Origin: Phycisphaeraceae bacterium
GTDB lineage: Bacteria > Planctomycetota > Phycisphaerae > Phycisphaerales > SM1A02
NCBI GenBank assembly: GCA_004213555.1
Contig: SHAP01000007.1
Span: 42,568 to 106,567, forward strand
Reading direction: 5' to 3'
DNA: 64,000 nucleotides
The notes under the pieces are model-generated. The model had not been told where the DNA came from. It worked only from the letters and a program-made list of their open reading frames with translations, and made no database searches. A program made the translations under genes and the position numbers. Within the stretch, counting starts at the first letter, position 1. Each line of letters opens with the position of its first letter. This document shows positions 18,115 to 26,630 of this stretch, piece after piece.

Positions 18115-18275
18115 CGCGTGGGAGACCGATAATTTCTCGCCCAGGGTGTTTACAGCCGCAAATTGTTGTCGTACAGTGACTTACAGATCTGCCTAGGCAG
18201 TCAGGGGGGATACCTATCTGACAATTGGGAGGGGTGGTCCCGACCCATGGGCAGCATGCTTGATGGAGTAATCAC

Positions 18276-19754
18276 ATGCGTTTTGCGTTTTCAACTGTGA
18301 CGACCCTCGCGGTCGCGTCCGTGGCTTTGGGACAAGAGTTTCCAGATCCCAATCCCGTACCTCAAGCCGATGGCACCAACCTCTGGTACGTCGGCAACAA
18401 CACCCAATATCCAGTCATCCAAGATGTCTTGGAGGCCGTCTCTGACGGCGATGAAGTTGTGGTCCGTGGCGGCTTGTACGTGGAATCACTTCACATTGAC
18501 AACAACGAATTGACCATTCGACCGTTTGTCAATGGTGATGCCGCGTTCGAAGCTGTGACATTCTTGAATCCAACGGAAGGATTCAACAACGACAATGGTT
18601 GGGCCATGAAAATGGAAGGTGGGCGTGGCACATACGTTGGACGTCCCCGTCAATTCACCGAACTTTCAAATGGTCTTGACGTTGAAACAAAAATTCAACC
18701 TCGAGACGCGTCCAATTACTCGGCCGTTGGTGCGTTGGTCGAAGTGCCCATGATCACCAAAGCGAGCTTTGGGGTGGGTGAAGGAGAAATGGGACCGTCG
18801 GCAACAATGCGCTTCCAATCCCGTTCCGTGGACGACGTGGCCATTCTTTCTGATTCCGGTCTCGGCACGTTTAACAGCGCGTTGATCACTTCGATGCAGG
18901 GATCTGGCGGCGGCATCATGGTGACCGGTTCCGGGAACCAGACCGCTTTCGTCGATTGTTCACTGACCAATCTCTATGCCACCGGATCCGTTCACGACGA
19001 ATCTGGCGATCCGGTATGCGTGGTCGGCATTGTTGGTGATTCCACCACCCGTCCGACCTTCCACAACTGCGATGTCTACGACAACGACTCCGCCATGTAT
19101 GGCGTGGTTTACCAAGAGAATGGCGACTCCACGTGGACCTTCTGTGAAATCTTCGACAACGACTCTCGAGCCGCAGATGGCACCATCATGGCAACGGCTG
19201 GCCGGGCAACGTTTACCGACTGCATCATTGCGAACAACGAATCTGGTCGTGGTACATTTTACTGGGACGCCGAAGGCGCTTTGCCCACCGATGAATTCAG
19301 ATTCTTGAATTCATGCTTCATCAAAAATGAAACCGTGACCAACCTCTACGGTGGCGTGGCGTGGGTTGACCATGCCTCGGCTGCTGGAGGGCAACCTCAA
19401 GTCATGTTCTCAGGCTGTGGTTTTGTCCAGAACAATGATCTGGATTTCCCAAATCCAACCGACCCCGAGGATTCAGAGCTTGAAACGGAAGCAGATTACG
19501 CCATTGATACTCCATACTTCCCGGAGTACCGCATCGGCACCGACAACTCAAACATCTGTGGTGAGCCTGGACAAGTCTTGGCAAACGTCGAGGCCGCTGG
19601 GGACATCAACAGCGATGGTTCCATCGATCACGCTGATGTTGACAGTTTGCTGGAAATGCTCGGCACATGCCGCACCGACGTGAATGCTTCGGGCGACATT
19701 GAGTTTGGTGATCTTGTCGAAGTGCTTTCAAACTTCGGAAGCACCTGCAACTGA
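18276..19754 (+). CDS. Array copy 4: secreted beta-helix protein with dockerin-like C-terminus
   Basis: 492 aa. The signal peptide MRFAFSTVTTLAVASVALGQ and the mature start EFPDPNPVPQADGTNLW match copies 2 and 3. The body shares with copies 1 and 5 the RPRQFTEL and IQPRDA segments and the SGRGT turn. The C-terminal module has DINSDGSIDHAD and a second loop DVNASGDIEFGD, with Cys in GTC and STCN. GGAG lies 8 bases before the ATG. It looks intermediate between copies 1 and 5 and the copy 2-3 pair. Confidence 0.82.
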   Translation: MRFAFSTVTTLAVASVALGQEFPDPNPVPQADGTNLWYVGNNTQYPVIQDVLEAVSDGDEVVVRGGLYVESLHIDNNELTIRPFVNGDAAFEAVTFLNPTEGFNNDNGWAMKMEGGRGTYVGRPRQFTELSNGLDVETKIQPRDASNYSAVGALVEVPMITKASFGVGEGEMGPSATMRFQSRSVDDVAILSDSGLGTFNSALITSMQGSGGGIMVTGSGNQTAFVDCSLTNLYATGSVHDESGDPVCVVGIVGDSTTRPTFHNCDVYDNDSAMYGVVYQENGDSTWTFCEIFDNDSRAADGTIMATAGRATFTDCIIANNESGRGTFYWDAEGALPTDEFRFLNSCFIKNETVTNLYGGVAWVDHASAAGGQPQVMFSGCGFVQNNDLDFPNPTDPEDSELETEADYAIDTPYFPEYRIGTDNSNICGEPGQVLANVEAAGDINSDGSIDHADVDSLLEMLGTCRTDVNASGDIEFGDLVEVLSNFGSTCN

Positions 19755-19790
19755 TCGAACCGCGCAGCCAAAGCGCAGCTCGACAACAAG

Positions 19791-19821
19791 ACAAGGCCCT
19801 GGGACAACCCCAGGGCCTTGT
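19791..19821 (+). terminator. Hairpin terminator after array copy 4
   Basis: A 13-bp stem (19791-19803 with 19809-19821) and an ACAAC loop, 36 bases after the stop. It ends in TTGTT. Confidence 0.85.
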
Positions 19822-19853
19822 TCATGTTGCCAAGAAGACCAAAATCTGCCCAA

Positions 19854-19869
19854 AATGATATAAATCATT
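19854..19869. promoter_or_regulatory. AT-rich inverted repeat upstream of copy 5
   Basis: AATGAT-ATAA-ATCATT is a perfect 6-bp dyad about 75 bases upstream of copy 5. It is followed at once by the AT-rich stretch TATTATAT. It could be an operator next to a promoter. It is not present before the other copies. Confidence 0.3.
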
Positions 19870-19940
19870 CTATTATATGACCTTATCGCTATTCTGGTGG
19901 CATGGTCGCACTTTGACCTTGCGGCCTTGGGGGGTTCACC

Positions 19941-21419
19941 ATGGACAGACAAGCCATTTTGGGGGCGACATTTGTGTTGCTCAATGCTGCTGGAGCATTG
20001 GGTCAAGAATTGCCCGACCCCAATCCGGTTCCTCAATCGGACGGAACCAACCTCTGGTACGTCGGGAACAATACCCAGTATCCGGTGATTCAGGATGTCC
20101 TTGATGCTGTCTCTGATGGTGACGAAATTGTCATCCGAGCTGGCTTGTATGTCGAATCACTGACCATTGACAATGTCGAGATCACCCTACGACCTTTCGT
20201 CACCAATGCTGGTGGTGTGCCAAACTACGAACAGGTCACTTTCCTGAATCCAACGGAAGGCTTTAACAACGACAACGGCTGGGCTCTTAAAATGCAAGGG
20301 GCCAGAGGGACTTACGTCGGTCGTCCAAGGCAATTTACCGAGCTTGAAAATGGCCTCGACGTGGTGACCCGCATCCAGCCACGAGATGCCTTGACGTACA
20401 GTCCAGTCGGTGATCCCATCAATATCGCGTCGATTCTCAATGCTGAATTTTCAAACGGCAGTGCAGTGATGCGTATTCAGTCCCGAACAATCGATGATGT
20501 TGCGATTGTTTCTGATTCTGGACAAGGCACCTTCAGTGGATTTTTAATCACATCGATGAATGGATCAGGTGGGGGCATCATCATTACAGGCGCTCACAAT
20601 CAAACCACATTCGTCGATTGCGAGTTGAAAAATCTTTACAGCACTGGATCACCACATGAGCAGGTTTACGATTTGCCTGTCAATGTCATAACGGTAAGTG
20701 GCGACAGCACATGCCGACCCACCTTTCATCGAATCAAGATTCACAACAACGACGTCACTCAATATGGCGTGGTTTGCCAAATTGGTGCGGATACCGAATG
20801 GTCGCATTGTGACATTTACGAGAACGACGCACGGGCCTCTGATGGCACCATAATGTCCACCGGTGGAAGATCGACTTGGCACGATTGTGTCTTTTCGGCA
20901 AATCAATCCGGACGCGGGACGTTGTATTGGGATGCCGAGGGCACCCTTGTGACCGATGAATTCCGGTTTTTTGACAGTTGTTTCATCGACAACCAAACCG
21001 TGACCAACCTGTACGGAGGAGTCGCCTGGGTGGATCATCCTTCGGGCAGTGGGCAACAACCACAACTGATGTTCTCCGGTTGTGGCTTTGTCCAAAACAA
21101 CGGACTGAATTATCCAAACCCAACGGACCCGGAGGATTCCACCCTTGAGACCGAAGCGGAATATGCCATATTCACTCCGTACTTCCCGGAACATCGCATT
21201 GGGATCGACAACGCGGGGTACTGCAATGTCCCAGATCAGGTTCTAGATCAGGGGCAAGTGTTTGGGGATTTGAACGACGATGGATCTGTCGATTGGTCTG
21301 ACCTTGACGCGTTGTCATCTCTGCTTGGTACGTGTTCGACGGATGTTGATCGAAATGGTGTAACCAATTTCAACGACCTCGTACGCATTCTGAACGAGTA
21401 CAACGAATCGTGCCCCTGA
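19941..21419 (+). CDS. Array copy 5: most divergent secreted beta-helix/dockerin-like paralogue
   Basis: 492 aa. A different signal peptide (MDRQAILGATFVLLNAAGALGQ) is followed by ELPDPNPVPQSDGTNLWYVG. The beta-helix layout is as in the other copies. In the C-terminal module the first loop is good (DLNDDGSVDWSD), but the second is degraded (DVDRNGVTNFND lacks the usual acidic position). The Cys pair is kept (GTC, ESCP). A G6 run sits only 6 bases before the ATG and may serve as an odd ribosome-binding site. No terminator follows; a convergent gene ends 11 bases downstream. Confidence 0.8.
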   Translation: MDRQAILGATFVLLNAAGALGQELPDPNPVPQSDGTNLWYVGNNTQYPVIQDVLDAVSDGDEIVIRAGLYVESLTIDNVEITLRPFVTNAGGVPNYEQVTFLNPTEGFNNDNGWALKMQGARGTYVGRPRQFTELENGLDVVTRIQPRDALTYSPVGDPINIASILNAEFSNGSAVMRIQSRTIDDVAIVSDSGQGTFSGFLITSMNGSGGGIIITGAHNQTTFVDCELKNLYSTGSPHEQVYDLPVNVITVSGDSTCRPTFHRIKIHNNDVTQYGVVCQIGADTEWSHCDIYENDARASDGTIMSTGGRSTWHDCVFSANQSGRGTLYWDAEGTLVTDEFRFFDSCFIDNQTVTNLYGGVAWVDHPSGSGQQPQLMFSGCGFVQNNGLNYPNPTDPEDSTLETEAEYAIFTPYFPEHRIGIDNAGYCNVPDQVLDQGQVFGDLNDDGSVDWSDLDALSSLLGTCSTDVDRNGVTNFNDLVRILNEYNESCP

Positions 21420-21430
21420 GAAACAGTTGT

Positions 21431-22678
21431 TCACTTGACCAGCGAAGCTTGATCGAGACTTTCCGGCTGACCCACTTGAGGAATGGACATCCCAGTTGTC
21501 TTTGCCAGCCAAAGCTGACTTGACGGCCTTCCTTCACGATTTCGGTCTTCTCCCCGCTGAGCAGTCCACATCATCAAGGACCCCTCGGGGTTGAACACAG
21601 GAAGTCCGTCAAACCCGTTCGCGTTGGTGATGCGGACCGGTTCTTTTTTGACCGACAGATCACCAGTCAGCGGAAGTGCAAAAACCTCGTAGTTTCGGTG
21701 TGACACGCGGCTCGTCGCGTAAACCAGCCATTCGCCAGATGGATGGAAGAATGGAGCCCAATTCACATGCCGATCGGCGGTCAGGGCGAATTCAGCCTGA
21801 ATACCCGAGGGGACCCCTTCCTCCATCTTCAACTTCGACACTTGGATTTGGAGCAAGTTGTTGCCTTCTCGATCGGAGCGGTAACAAATGTATTGACCAT
21901 CTGGCGAAAAGAAAGGCCCCCCGTCGTAGCCTGGTGCGGCAACGATTTTTGTCTTTTTGCCTGAAGCCATATCGTGCACGTACAAATCCGCATCCTGCGT
22001 CTCGGGCTGAACACGGGCGTACAAAATGGTCTTGCCGTCAGGACTCCATGACCCTTCCGCGCAATACCCGGGCATGTCGACCACTGGCTTCAGGTCAATT
22101 GCACCAGATTTACCGATCATCTGTGGTACCACGGTCTCCACGATCGTCATTTCTTCGGGAAACGCCCAGCGGTACTTCGATTGTTCACGCTGGTAGCCGG
22201 GAACATCGGTGCCGCTGGGTGGGACCAGAGTGCAGCCAAAGAGAATGCGGCCAGGCTCATGAGGATGGAACCAGCCACAGGTGTTGGCGCTGCCCGGAGG
22301 GGAGACCAAAATGGGGTCATCCAACCCAACAACTGCACCATCTTGCATCTTCAACTTGGCGACATACATGGCGTAGTGCTCATCGGGCGATTGGCCTTCG
22401 GCTGGCTTCGCCACCGCCTGAAAAATGATCCATCGACCGTCTGGTGAAAAATACGCCTCCCCTGCCTTGTGAAAGGACTCGGCAAAGGTCAACTGGACGT
22501 AATCGGTCAAGAAGGGCTCCTCCCATTCCGACACGGCCGGTCCCACCGGGCCGGCATCAGGAATGACGCAGGCGCAGGAAACGATGGCGGTTGGGAGTAC
22601 GCCAGCGGAATACTCATGGGTGCGGGACTGGCCGCATCCGGCCAAAAGCAAAGCGACGAGGCGGTACTGACATCTCAT
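21431..22678 (-). CDS. TolB-like beta-propeller lipoprotein
   Basis: 415 aa. The N-terminus has a lipobox (ALLLAGC, Cys about residue 15), so it is probably a membrane-anchored lipoprotein. The body has at least five PD40/WD40-like TolB repeats, recognisable by FSPDG, WSPDG, FSPDG, FHPSG and FNPEG. These build a beta-propeller used for protein or glycan binding. Its start lies only 26 bases from the divergent MerC-like gene. It ends 11 bases from the last array gene, so the two are convergent. Confidence 0.82.
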   Translation of the reverse strand: MRCQYRLVALLLAGCGQSRTHEYSAGVLPTAIVSCACVIPDAGPVGPAVSEWEEPFLTDYVQLTFAESFHKAGEAYFSPDGRWIIFQAVAKPAEGQSPDEHYAMYVAKLKMQDGAVVGLDDPILVSPPGSANTCGWFHPHEPGRILFGCTLVPPSGTDVPGYQREQSKYRWAFPEEMTIVETVVPQMIGKSGAIDLKPVVDMPGYCAEGSWSPDGKTILYARVQPETQDADLYVHDMASGKKTKIVAAPGYDGGPFFSPDGQYICYRSDREGNNLLQIQVSKLKMEEGVPSGIQAEFALTADRHVNWAPFFHPSGEWLVYATSRVSHRNYEVFALPLTGDLSVKKEPVRITNANGFDGLPVFNPEGSLMMWTAQRGEDRNREGRPSSQLWLAKTTGMSIPQVGQPESLDQASLVK

Positions 22679-22704
22679 AGAAGCTAATTGTAGGATGCGT
22701 CATC

Positions 22705-23298
22705 ATGCAAAAAGAACAAATCGCCCATCGCCACCGACTCTGGGATCGTCTTGGGATTTCGGCGAGCGCTTTGTGTCTGGTGCACTGCGTGGCCCTGCCC
22801 TTTTTGCTCGCTGGCATGCCGGCATTGGCACGTTTTGAGTCTTCGCTGGGGACTGGGTTTCACATTGCCATGGCCGTTTTGGTCACCGTCACCGTTGTTC
22901 CCGCACTTCGCGGCGGCTTCAAACGTCACCGCGATGTGCCCACACTCGCTTTTGGGGGCTGGGGCTTGACCTTGATTTTGATTGCCCTCTTGGCCAGCGA
23001 TGGACACGGCGGCCATAACCATGCTTCGCATGCCGAGGCCGACCATCATGCGGCCCACGATCATGGTCATGACGACAGTCACGAACACGACCACGATCAC
23101 GACCACGATCACGATCACGACCACGATCACGCAACCCACGAGGTCGGTGGGGACCATGCCGGGCATGATCACAGCCTGATGAGCCGTGAAAGCATTTTGA
23201 CCATGCTCGGTTCAGTCTTCTTGGTGACCGCTCACGTGCGCAACCTCTCCAAGTGCCGTGAAGGCTGCCAATTGGAAGGATGCGACCAGCACGTCTAA
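22705..23298 (+). CDS. MerC-domain membrane protein with long His/Asp-rich tract
   Basis: 197 aa. The N-terminal part has the MerC motif region ALCLVHCVALPFL (about 22-34), with paired Cys and His, and three or more hydrophobic helices. A His/Asp-rich loop follows (about residues 100-155), ending in seven HD pairs. The C-terminus has four residues of interest: C in NLSKCREGC, then LEGC. The composition suggests binding or transport of a soft metal such as Hg, Zn or Ni. The substrate is not determined. The short 26-bp divergent gap with the lipoprotein gene means shared or overlapping promoters. Confidence 0.75.
   Translation: MQKEQIAHRHRLWDRLGISASALCLVHCVALPFLLAGMPALARFESSLGTGFHIAMAVLVTVTVVPALRGGFKRHRDVPTLAFGGWGLTLILIALLASDGHGGHNHASHAEADHHAAHDHGHDDSHEHDHDHDHDHDHDHDHATHEVGGDHAGHDHSLMSRESILTMLGSVFLVTAHVRNLSKCREGCQLEGCDQHV
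23089..23130 (+). repeat. Hexanucleotide repeat GAYCAC x7 coding (Asp-His)n
   Basis: Seven tandem GACCAC/GATCAC units inside the MerC-like gene encode alternating Asp and His. Such in-frame repeats can vary in number without breaking the gene. Confidence 0.9.
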
Positions 23299-23321
23299 AG
23301 CTTCACGCCAGACGCGACTGG

Positions 23322-24698
23322 TCAGGCTTGGGCAAATCGCTCACGGAACGGACCATGGACCGCCAAAGTCAACCCGCTGCCTTGTTCGTTGACAAACATG
23401 GTGTTTCCATCTGGGCTGAAACACACACCAGTCAATTCCGAACTTGAGAGCCTGTTGGCCAAAAACGGAGTGCAACGCCCTTGCGGATCGATTCGAATCA
23501 CGCGGTCGTGCCCCTCTCCATCTTCGCTGACAAAAACATCGCCCCACGGCGCGACCACCAAATTGTCCGCATAATGAAGGGTGAGCTTGTCGGGTGACTC
23601 CACGAACAGTTCAAGCCGGCCCGGAGAAGCGGCTTCCTGACTGGTGCCTTCGAAGGGGCTGGGGTGGTACCGCCAGATCTGACCAATGCGAGAGCGGCCA
23701 CCATTGGTGCAAGCCACGTACACGGAGCCATTGCCAGCCCAAATGCCTTCACCACGGGCAAAACGTGCCGCGCCGTGGTTGTCGAAGCCCCGAATTCGCA
23801 GGTCCCCGCGAGGCGCGTGGGTGTCGAGCAAATCAACCCACTCCACCGGGAGACTGTCGCCTGTGACGGGGGAAGGTCCTGGAGAGTCTTGATCCCAGTT
23901 GCGAAGATCCGAGCCAGGAGTGTTTTGAATCGCCAACGCCTGCAGCTTGCCGGCAGACAAGTCACCTTTGACCTTGGGCACAAACCGGTACAGGAGTCCA
24001 TCGTGCTCATCTTCGGTGAGATACAGCACGCCTGATTTCGGATCCACAGCAACGGCCTCGTGCCGGAATCGGCCCAATGCTCGGAGTGGTTCAGGCATGG
24101 AGCATTCCCCATCGGCGTTGGCGGGAACCTCAAACACCCAGCCGTGGTCTCGCTGGGTGGAGTTGTCGTCCACATCAACCCATTCTTCGCAAGAAAGCCA
24201 AGTGCCCCACGGCGTCGCGCCCCCCGCACAATTGTGGGCCGTGCCGGCCAGAGCCAACCGGTGTGACACCAATGTCCGCTTGCTGGTGTCGTAGACGACT
24301 GATGTGACACCACCAAGAAATGGGTCTTTGCCGAGATCCCAAGCTTTGCCTTCAAGACGTGAAGCCGGCGCGCTTTTGTGAAAAGGCGACCAGCCTTTGG
24401 GAGAGCGAACTTGCTCGTGGTTGCGCATCAAGATGACTTCATCGCCAGAACCAGGGAAGGCCGCCATCCCATCATGTTGACCAGGAACACGGAACCCGTC
24501 CGTCATCAACTCACCGCGTCGGGAAATGATCGTGTAGTCAAAACCTTCGGGAAGATCGAATTGTCCCTTGGGGTCGGAGACCAAACCTGCTCCCGGCCAA
24601 CCGGGCGGGTTCCCCGCGTGAACAAAGCGGTGCAGCCCGCCAAATGCCGCAGCAAAGGCGGCTGTCTGAACAAAAGATCGACGATCAAGAGAATTCAT
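23322..24698 (-). CDS. PhoX-like (DUF839) Tat-exported protein
   Basis: 458 aa. The N-terminus has a Tat-type signal (DRRSFVQTAAFAAAFGG). The body matches the PhoX/DUF839 family: GDEVILMRNHEQ, GTAHNCAGGATPWGTWLSCEE, RFRHEAVAVDP, LYLTEDE, and late DNLVVAPWGDVFVSED. PhoX proteins are calcium/iron alkaline phosphatases, though many DUF839 members are of unknown activity. It is predicted to act in the periplasm, perhaps in phosphate release from organic esters. It is monocistronic. Confidence 0.85.
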   Translation of the reverse strand: MNSLDRRSFVQTAAFAAAFGGLHRFVHAGNPPGWPGAGLVSDPKGQFDLPEGFDYTIISRRGELMTDGFRVPGQHDGMAAFPGSGDEVILMRNHEQVRSPKGWSPFHKSAPASRLEGKAWDLGKDPFLGGVTSVVYDTSKRTLVSHRLALAGTAHNCAGGATPWGTWLSCEEWVDVDDNSTQRDHGWVFEVPANADGECSMPEPLRALGRFRHEAVAVDPKSGVLYLTEDEHDGLLYRFVPKVKGDLSAGKLQALAIQNTPGSDLRNWDQDSPGPSPVTGDSLPVEWVDLLDTHAPRGDLRIRGFDNHGAARFARGEGIWAGNGSVYVACTNGGRSRIGQIWRYHPSPFEGTSQEAASPGRLELFVESPDKLTLHYADNLVVAPWGDVFVSEDGEGHDRVIRIDPQGRCTPFLANRLSSSELTGVCFSPDGNTMFVNEQGSGLTLAVHGPFRERFAQA

Positions 24699-24753
24699 GG
24701 CTTTATATTAGGCACCACCAGATCTGAATTGCTGATGCCTATTCAGTTTGGGT

Positions 24754-26604
24754 TCAGACTGCCAATTCATCCAAAATGGATTGCAAATGCATCGAAGGAT
24801 CGCCACCACGCAGGGCCGATCGCCGCAACGCGCACGCTCCGGCGCACGCCCGGAGGTTGGCGGTTCGCCGGTCCGGATCATGGTCACCATCCATTCCGGC
24901 TGCTTGGGCCATGGCACGGGGATCATCTGGGGCCCCGGGACCCTCATCACTTGAAAGCACCACCACGACCGCCAAGGTCCCGAATCGCCCTCGCTTCAAT
25001 CCTGGTCGAGTTTCCAAATCAACTGGCCAGACCGCGCGAACAAAGAGACCAGCGGCGTCAATCGCGTGGGCCAAGTCGGTCCAAGACGAGGAAGCGTTCT
25101 GGGCAAACATCAGGACAATCCGACCTCCGGCACGCATGCGGGCTCGAAGATTTTGAAAGGCATCCCCAAGCCCAGTGGCAAAGTCGCCCGATTCCAAAGG
25201 GTGACCAGAAATGGCGGCGGGAAGGAGCTCACGTTGCCAAACCGCAAAAAAAGACGACAACTCGTCGTAATGCACGGCGTCGTCATATGGGGGATCGGTA
25301 ATACAAAGATCAAAGGCAGCCCCCGGGGACCTTGCATCAGCGATTGACGCTTCACCAGACCGACCACCATGTCCCGGGATCTTCCGAACCACCGCGGACT
25401 TCAAAGAGGGCCAAGATCGAACACCAAAATCGGACAAGGGATTCAAGGCGAGATTGGCAAACGTTTGTTCCGTCTTGGCCAAGTGGCGGTTCCACATACA
25501 GAGTCTTGAATTCCAATTGAGCATTCGCCCCAGAGCCAACGCGCCTACCAGACGTTCTTCCCGAGTTCGCGCTCGGGATCGAATGACTTCTTGGAATCGA
25601 ACCAATTGCAACAGTTGCCGCGGAGCAAAGAGGTGATGCCAATGCGTCCAACCACGCTCCCGAGACAACCGATCGGTTTCCACGCCGGGAGGAATGGGCG
25701 ATTCGGGAATCAAACCGGAATCAAACCAACCTTCCAGAGAACGTGCCACCAATTCCGTCAATGCTTGATCACGGAGCATGTCATCTTGGGTTGGCACAAC
25801 CCACACGCGTTTTCCCTCTTGATGGACACGGATTGCCCAAGGTATTTCTTGCCACTCCTCGGGATCTCCCACCACCTGTTCGGAATCCCAGAGATGCAAG
25901 CCGTCGCCACGAAGTTCTTCAAATCGAATCAGTTCATCATCCACCAAGACTCGGCCGTTTTTGACAGTTCCACCGACGTGCGTGTCATTGGAGGTGCAGA
26001 GCGTTCCGTCGATGATGGACAACTGGGATCGATGATCGATACGACGGGAGGAAATGCAGTCCACCCCGCGAAGACGCCCGTGGTAAAGCGTCATGTCCAT
26101 GAGTCGCCCCCCAGAGTCATGGGTAAATCCATCGGCGTGCAAACAACGCTGAACTTCTTCATAGGCCGAGGTCAAAAAGACATGAAGACACTGGCGATCA
26201 TCTTCAGGCAACGCCCCCAATTGCAGGGAAGCATTGGTCAAAAAAACCGATTGGGGCTGCAAATCTGAAGCAAGGAAATCCACGCCCAGAGACGCACAAG
26301 TCCAAGGGACCGAACCTCCACCAACGAAAGGGTCGAGCACACGGCCCAAAGGCTTGGCCGACAAATCGGCCTTGGCCAGCTTTTCACTTTCGAGGGCAAC
26401 CGTCCATTGGTTCAAGATGGAGTCACGGTCGCCCTCATGGGGCAAGCAACCCAAGAGAATGGCCCGGATCAAACTGTGGGGCTTCCGTCCCCACCATTTT
26501 CCAAACGACGGCAAGGGTTGGGCGGCCGCAGAACGACGCTCTCTGGCCGCAAGCTCAGAGACCTTGGCCACCGGAAAGCACAAATCGATTCGACGGGTGT
26601 CCAC
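24754..26604 (-). CDS. DUF1156-type DNA methylase (adenine-specific family)
   Basis: 616 aa. The N-terminus has the DUF1156 pattern: PVAKVSELAARERR, then KWWGRKPHSLIRAILL. This leads to the AdoMet site VLDPFVGGGSVPWTCASLG (about 90-110) and DLQPQ. The catalytic motif DPPY lies near residue 430 (CITDPPYDDAVHYDELSSFF). These are features of large amino-methyltransferases. No restriction enzyme, helicase or other defence gene is adjacent, so it looks like an orphan methylase. It starts with GTG, 26 bases from the divergent nitroreductase gene. Confidence 0.8.
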   Translation of the reverse strand: MDTRRIDLCFPVAKVSELAARERRSAAAQPLPSFGKWWGRKPHSLIRAILLGCLPHEGDRDSILNQWTVALESEKLAKADLSAKPLGRVLDPFVGGGSVPWTCASLGVDFLASDLQPQSVFLTNASLQLGALPEDDRQCLHVFLTSAYEEVQRCLHADGFTHDSGGRLMDMTLYHGRLRGVDCISSRRIDHRSQLSIIDGTLCTSNDTHVGGTVKNGRVLVDDELIRFEELRGDGLHLWDSEQVVGDPEEWQEIPWAIRVHQEGKRVWVVPTQDDMLRDQALTELVARSLEGWFDSGLIPESPIPPGVETDRLSRERGWTHWHHLFAPRQLLQLVRFQEVIRSRARTREERLVGALALGRMLNWNSRLCMWNRHLAKTEQTFANLALNPLSDFGVRSWPSLKSAVVRKIPGHGGRSGEASIADARSPGAAFDLCITDPPYDDAVHYDELSSFFAVWQRELLPAAISGHPLESGDFATGLGDAFQNLRARMRAGGRIVLMFAQNASSSWTDLAHAIDAAGLFVRAVWPVDLETRPGLKRGRFGTLAVVVVLSSDEGPGAPDDPRAMAQAAGMDGDHDPDRRTANLRACAGACALRRSALRGGDPSMHLQSILDELAV

Positions 26605-26630
26605 GACACGCCAAGCGTAAGATTCTTTTG

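Noticed and set aside
23089..23130. Short repeat that might be a CRISPR array
   Set aside because: The units are 6 bases with no spacers and are in frame in a coding gene.
24378..25301. A 307-codon plus-strand frame
   Set aside because: It is antisense to the PhoX-like and methylase genes, with Arg/Pro-rich composition typical of shadow frames.
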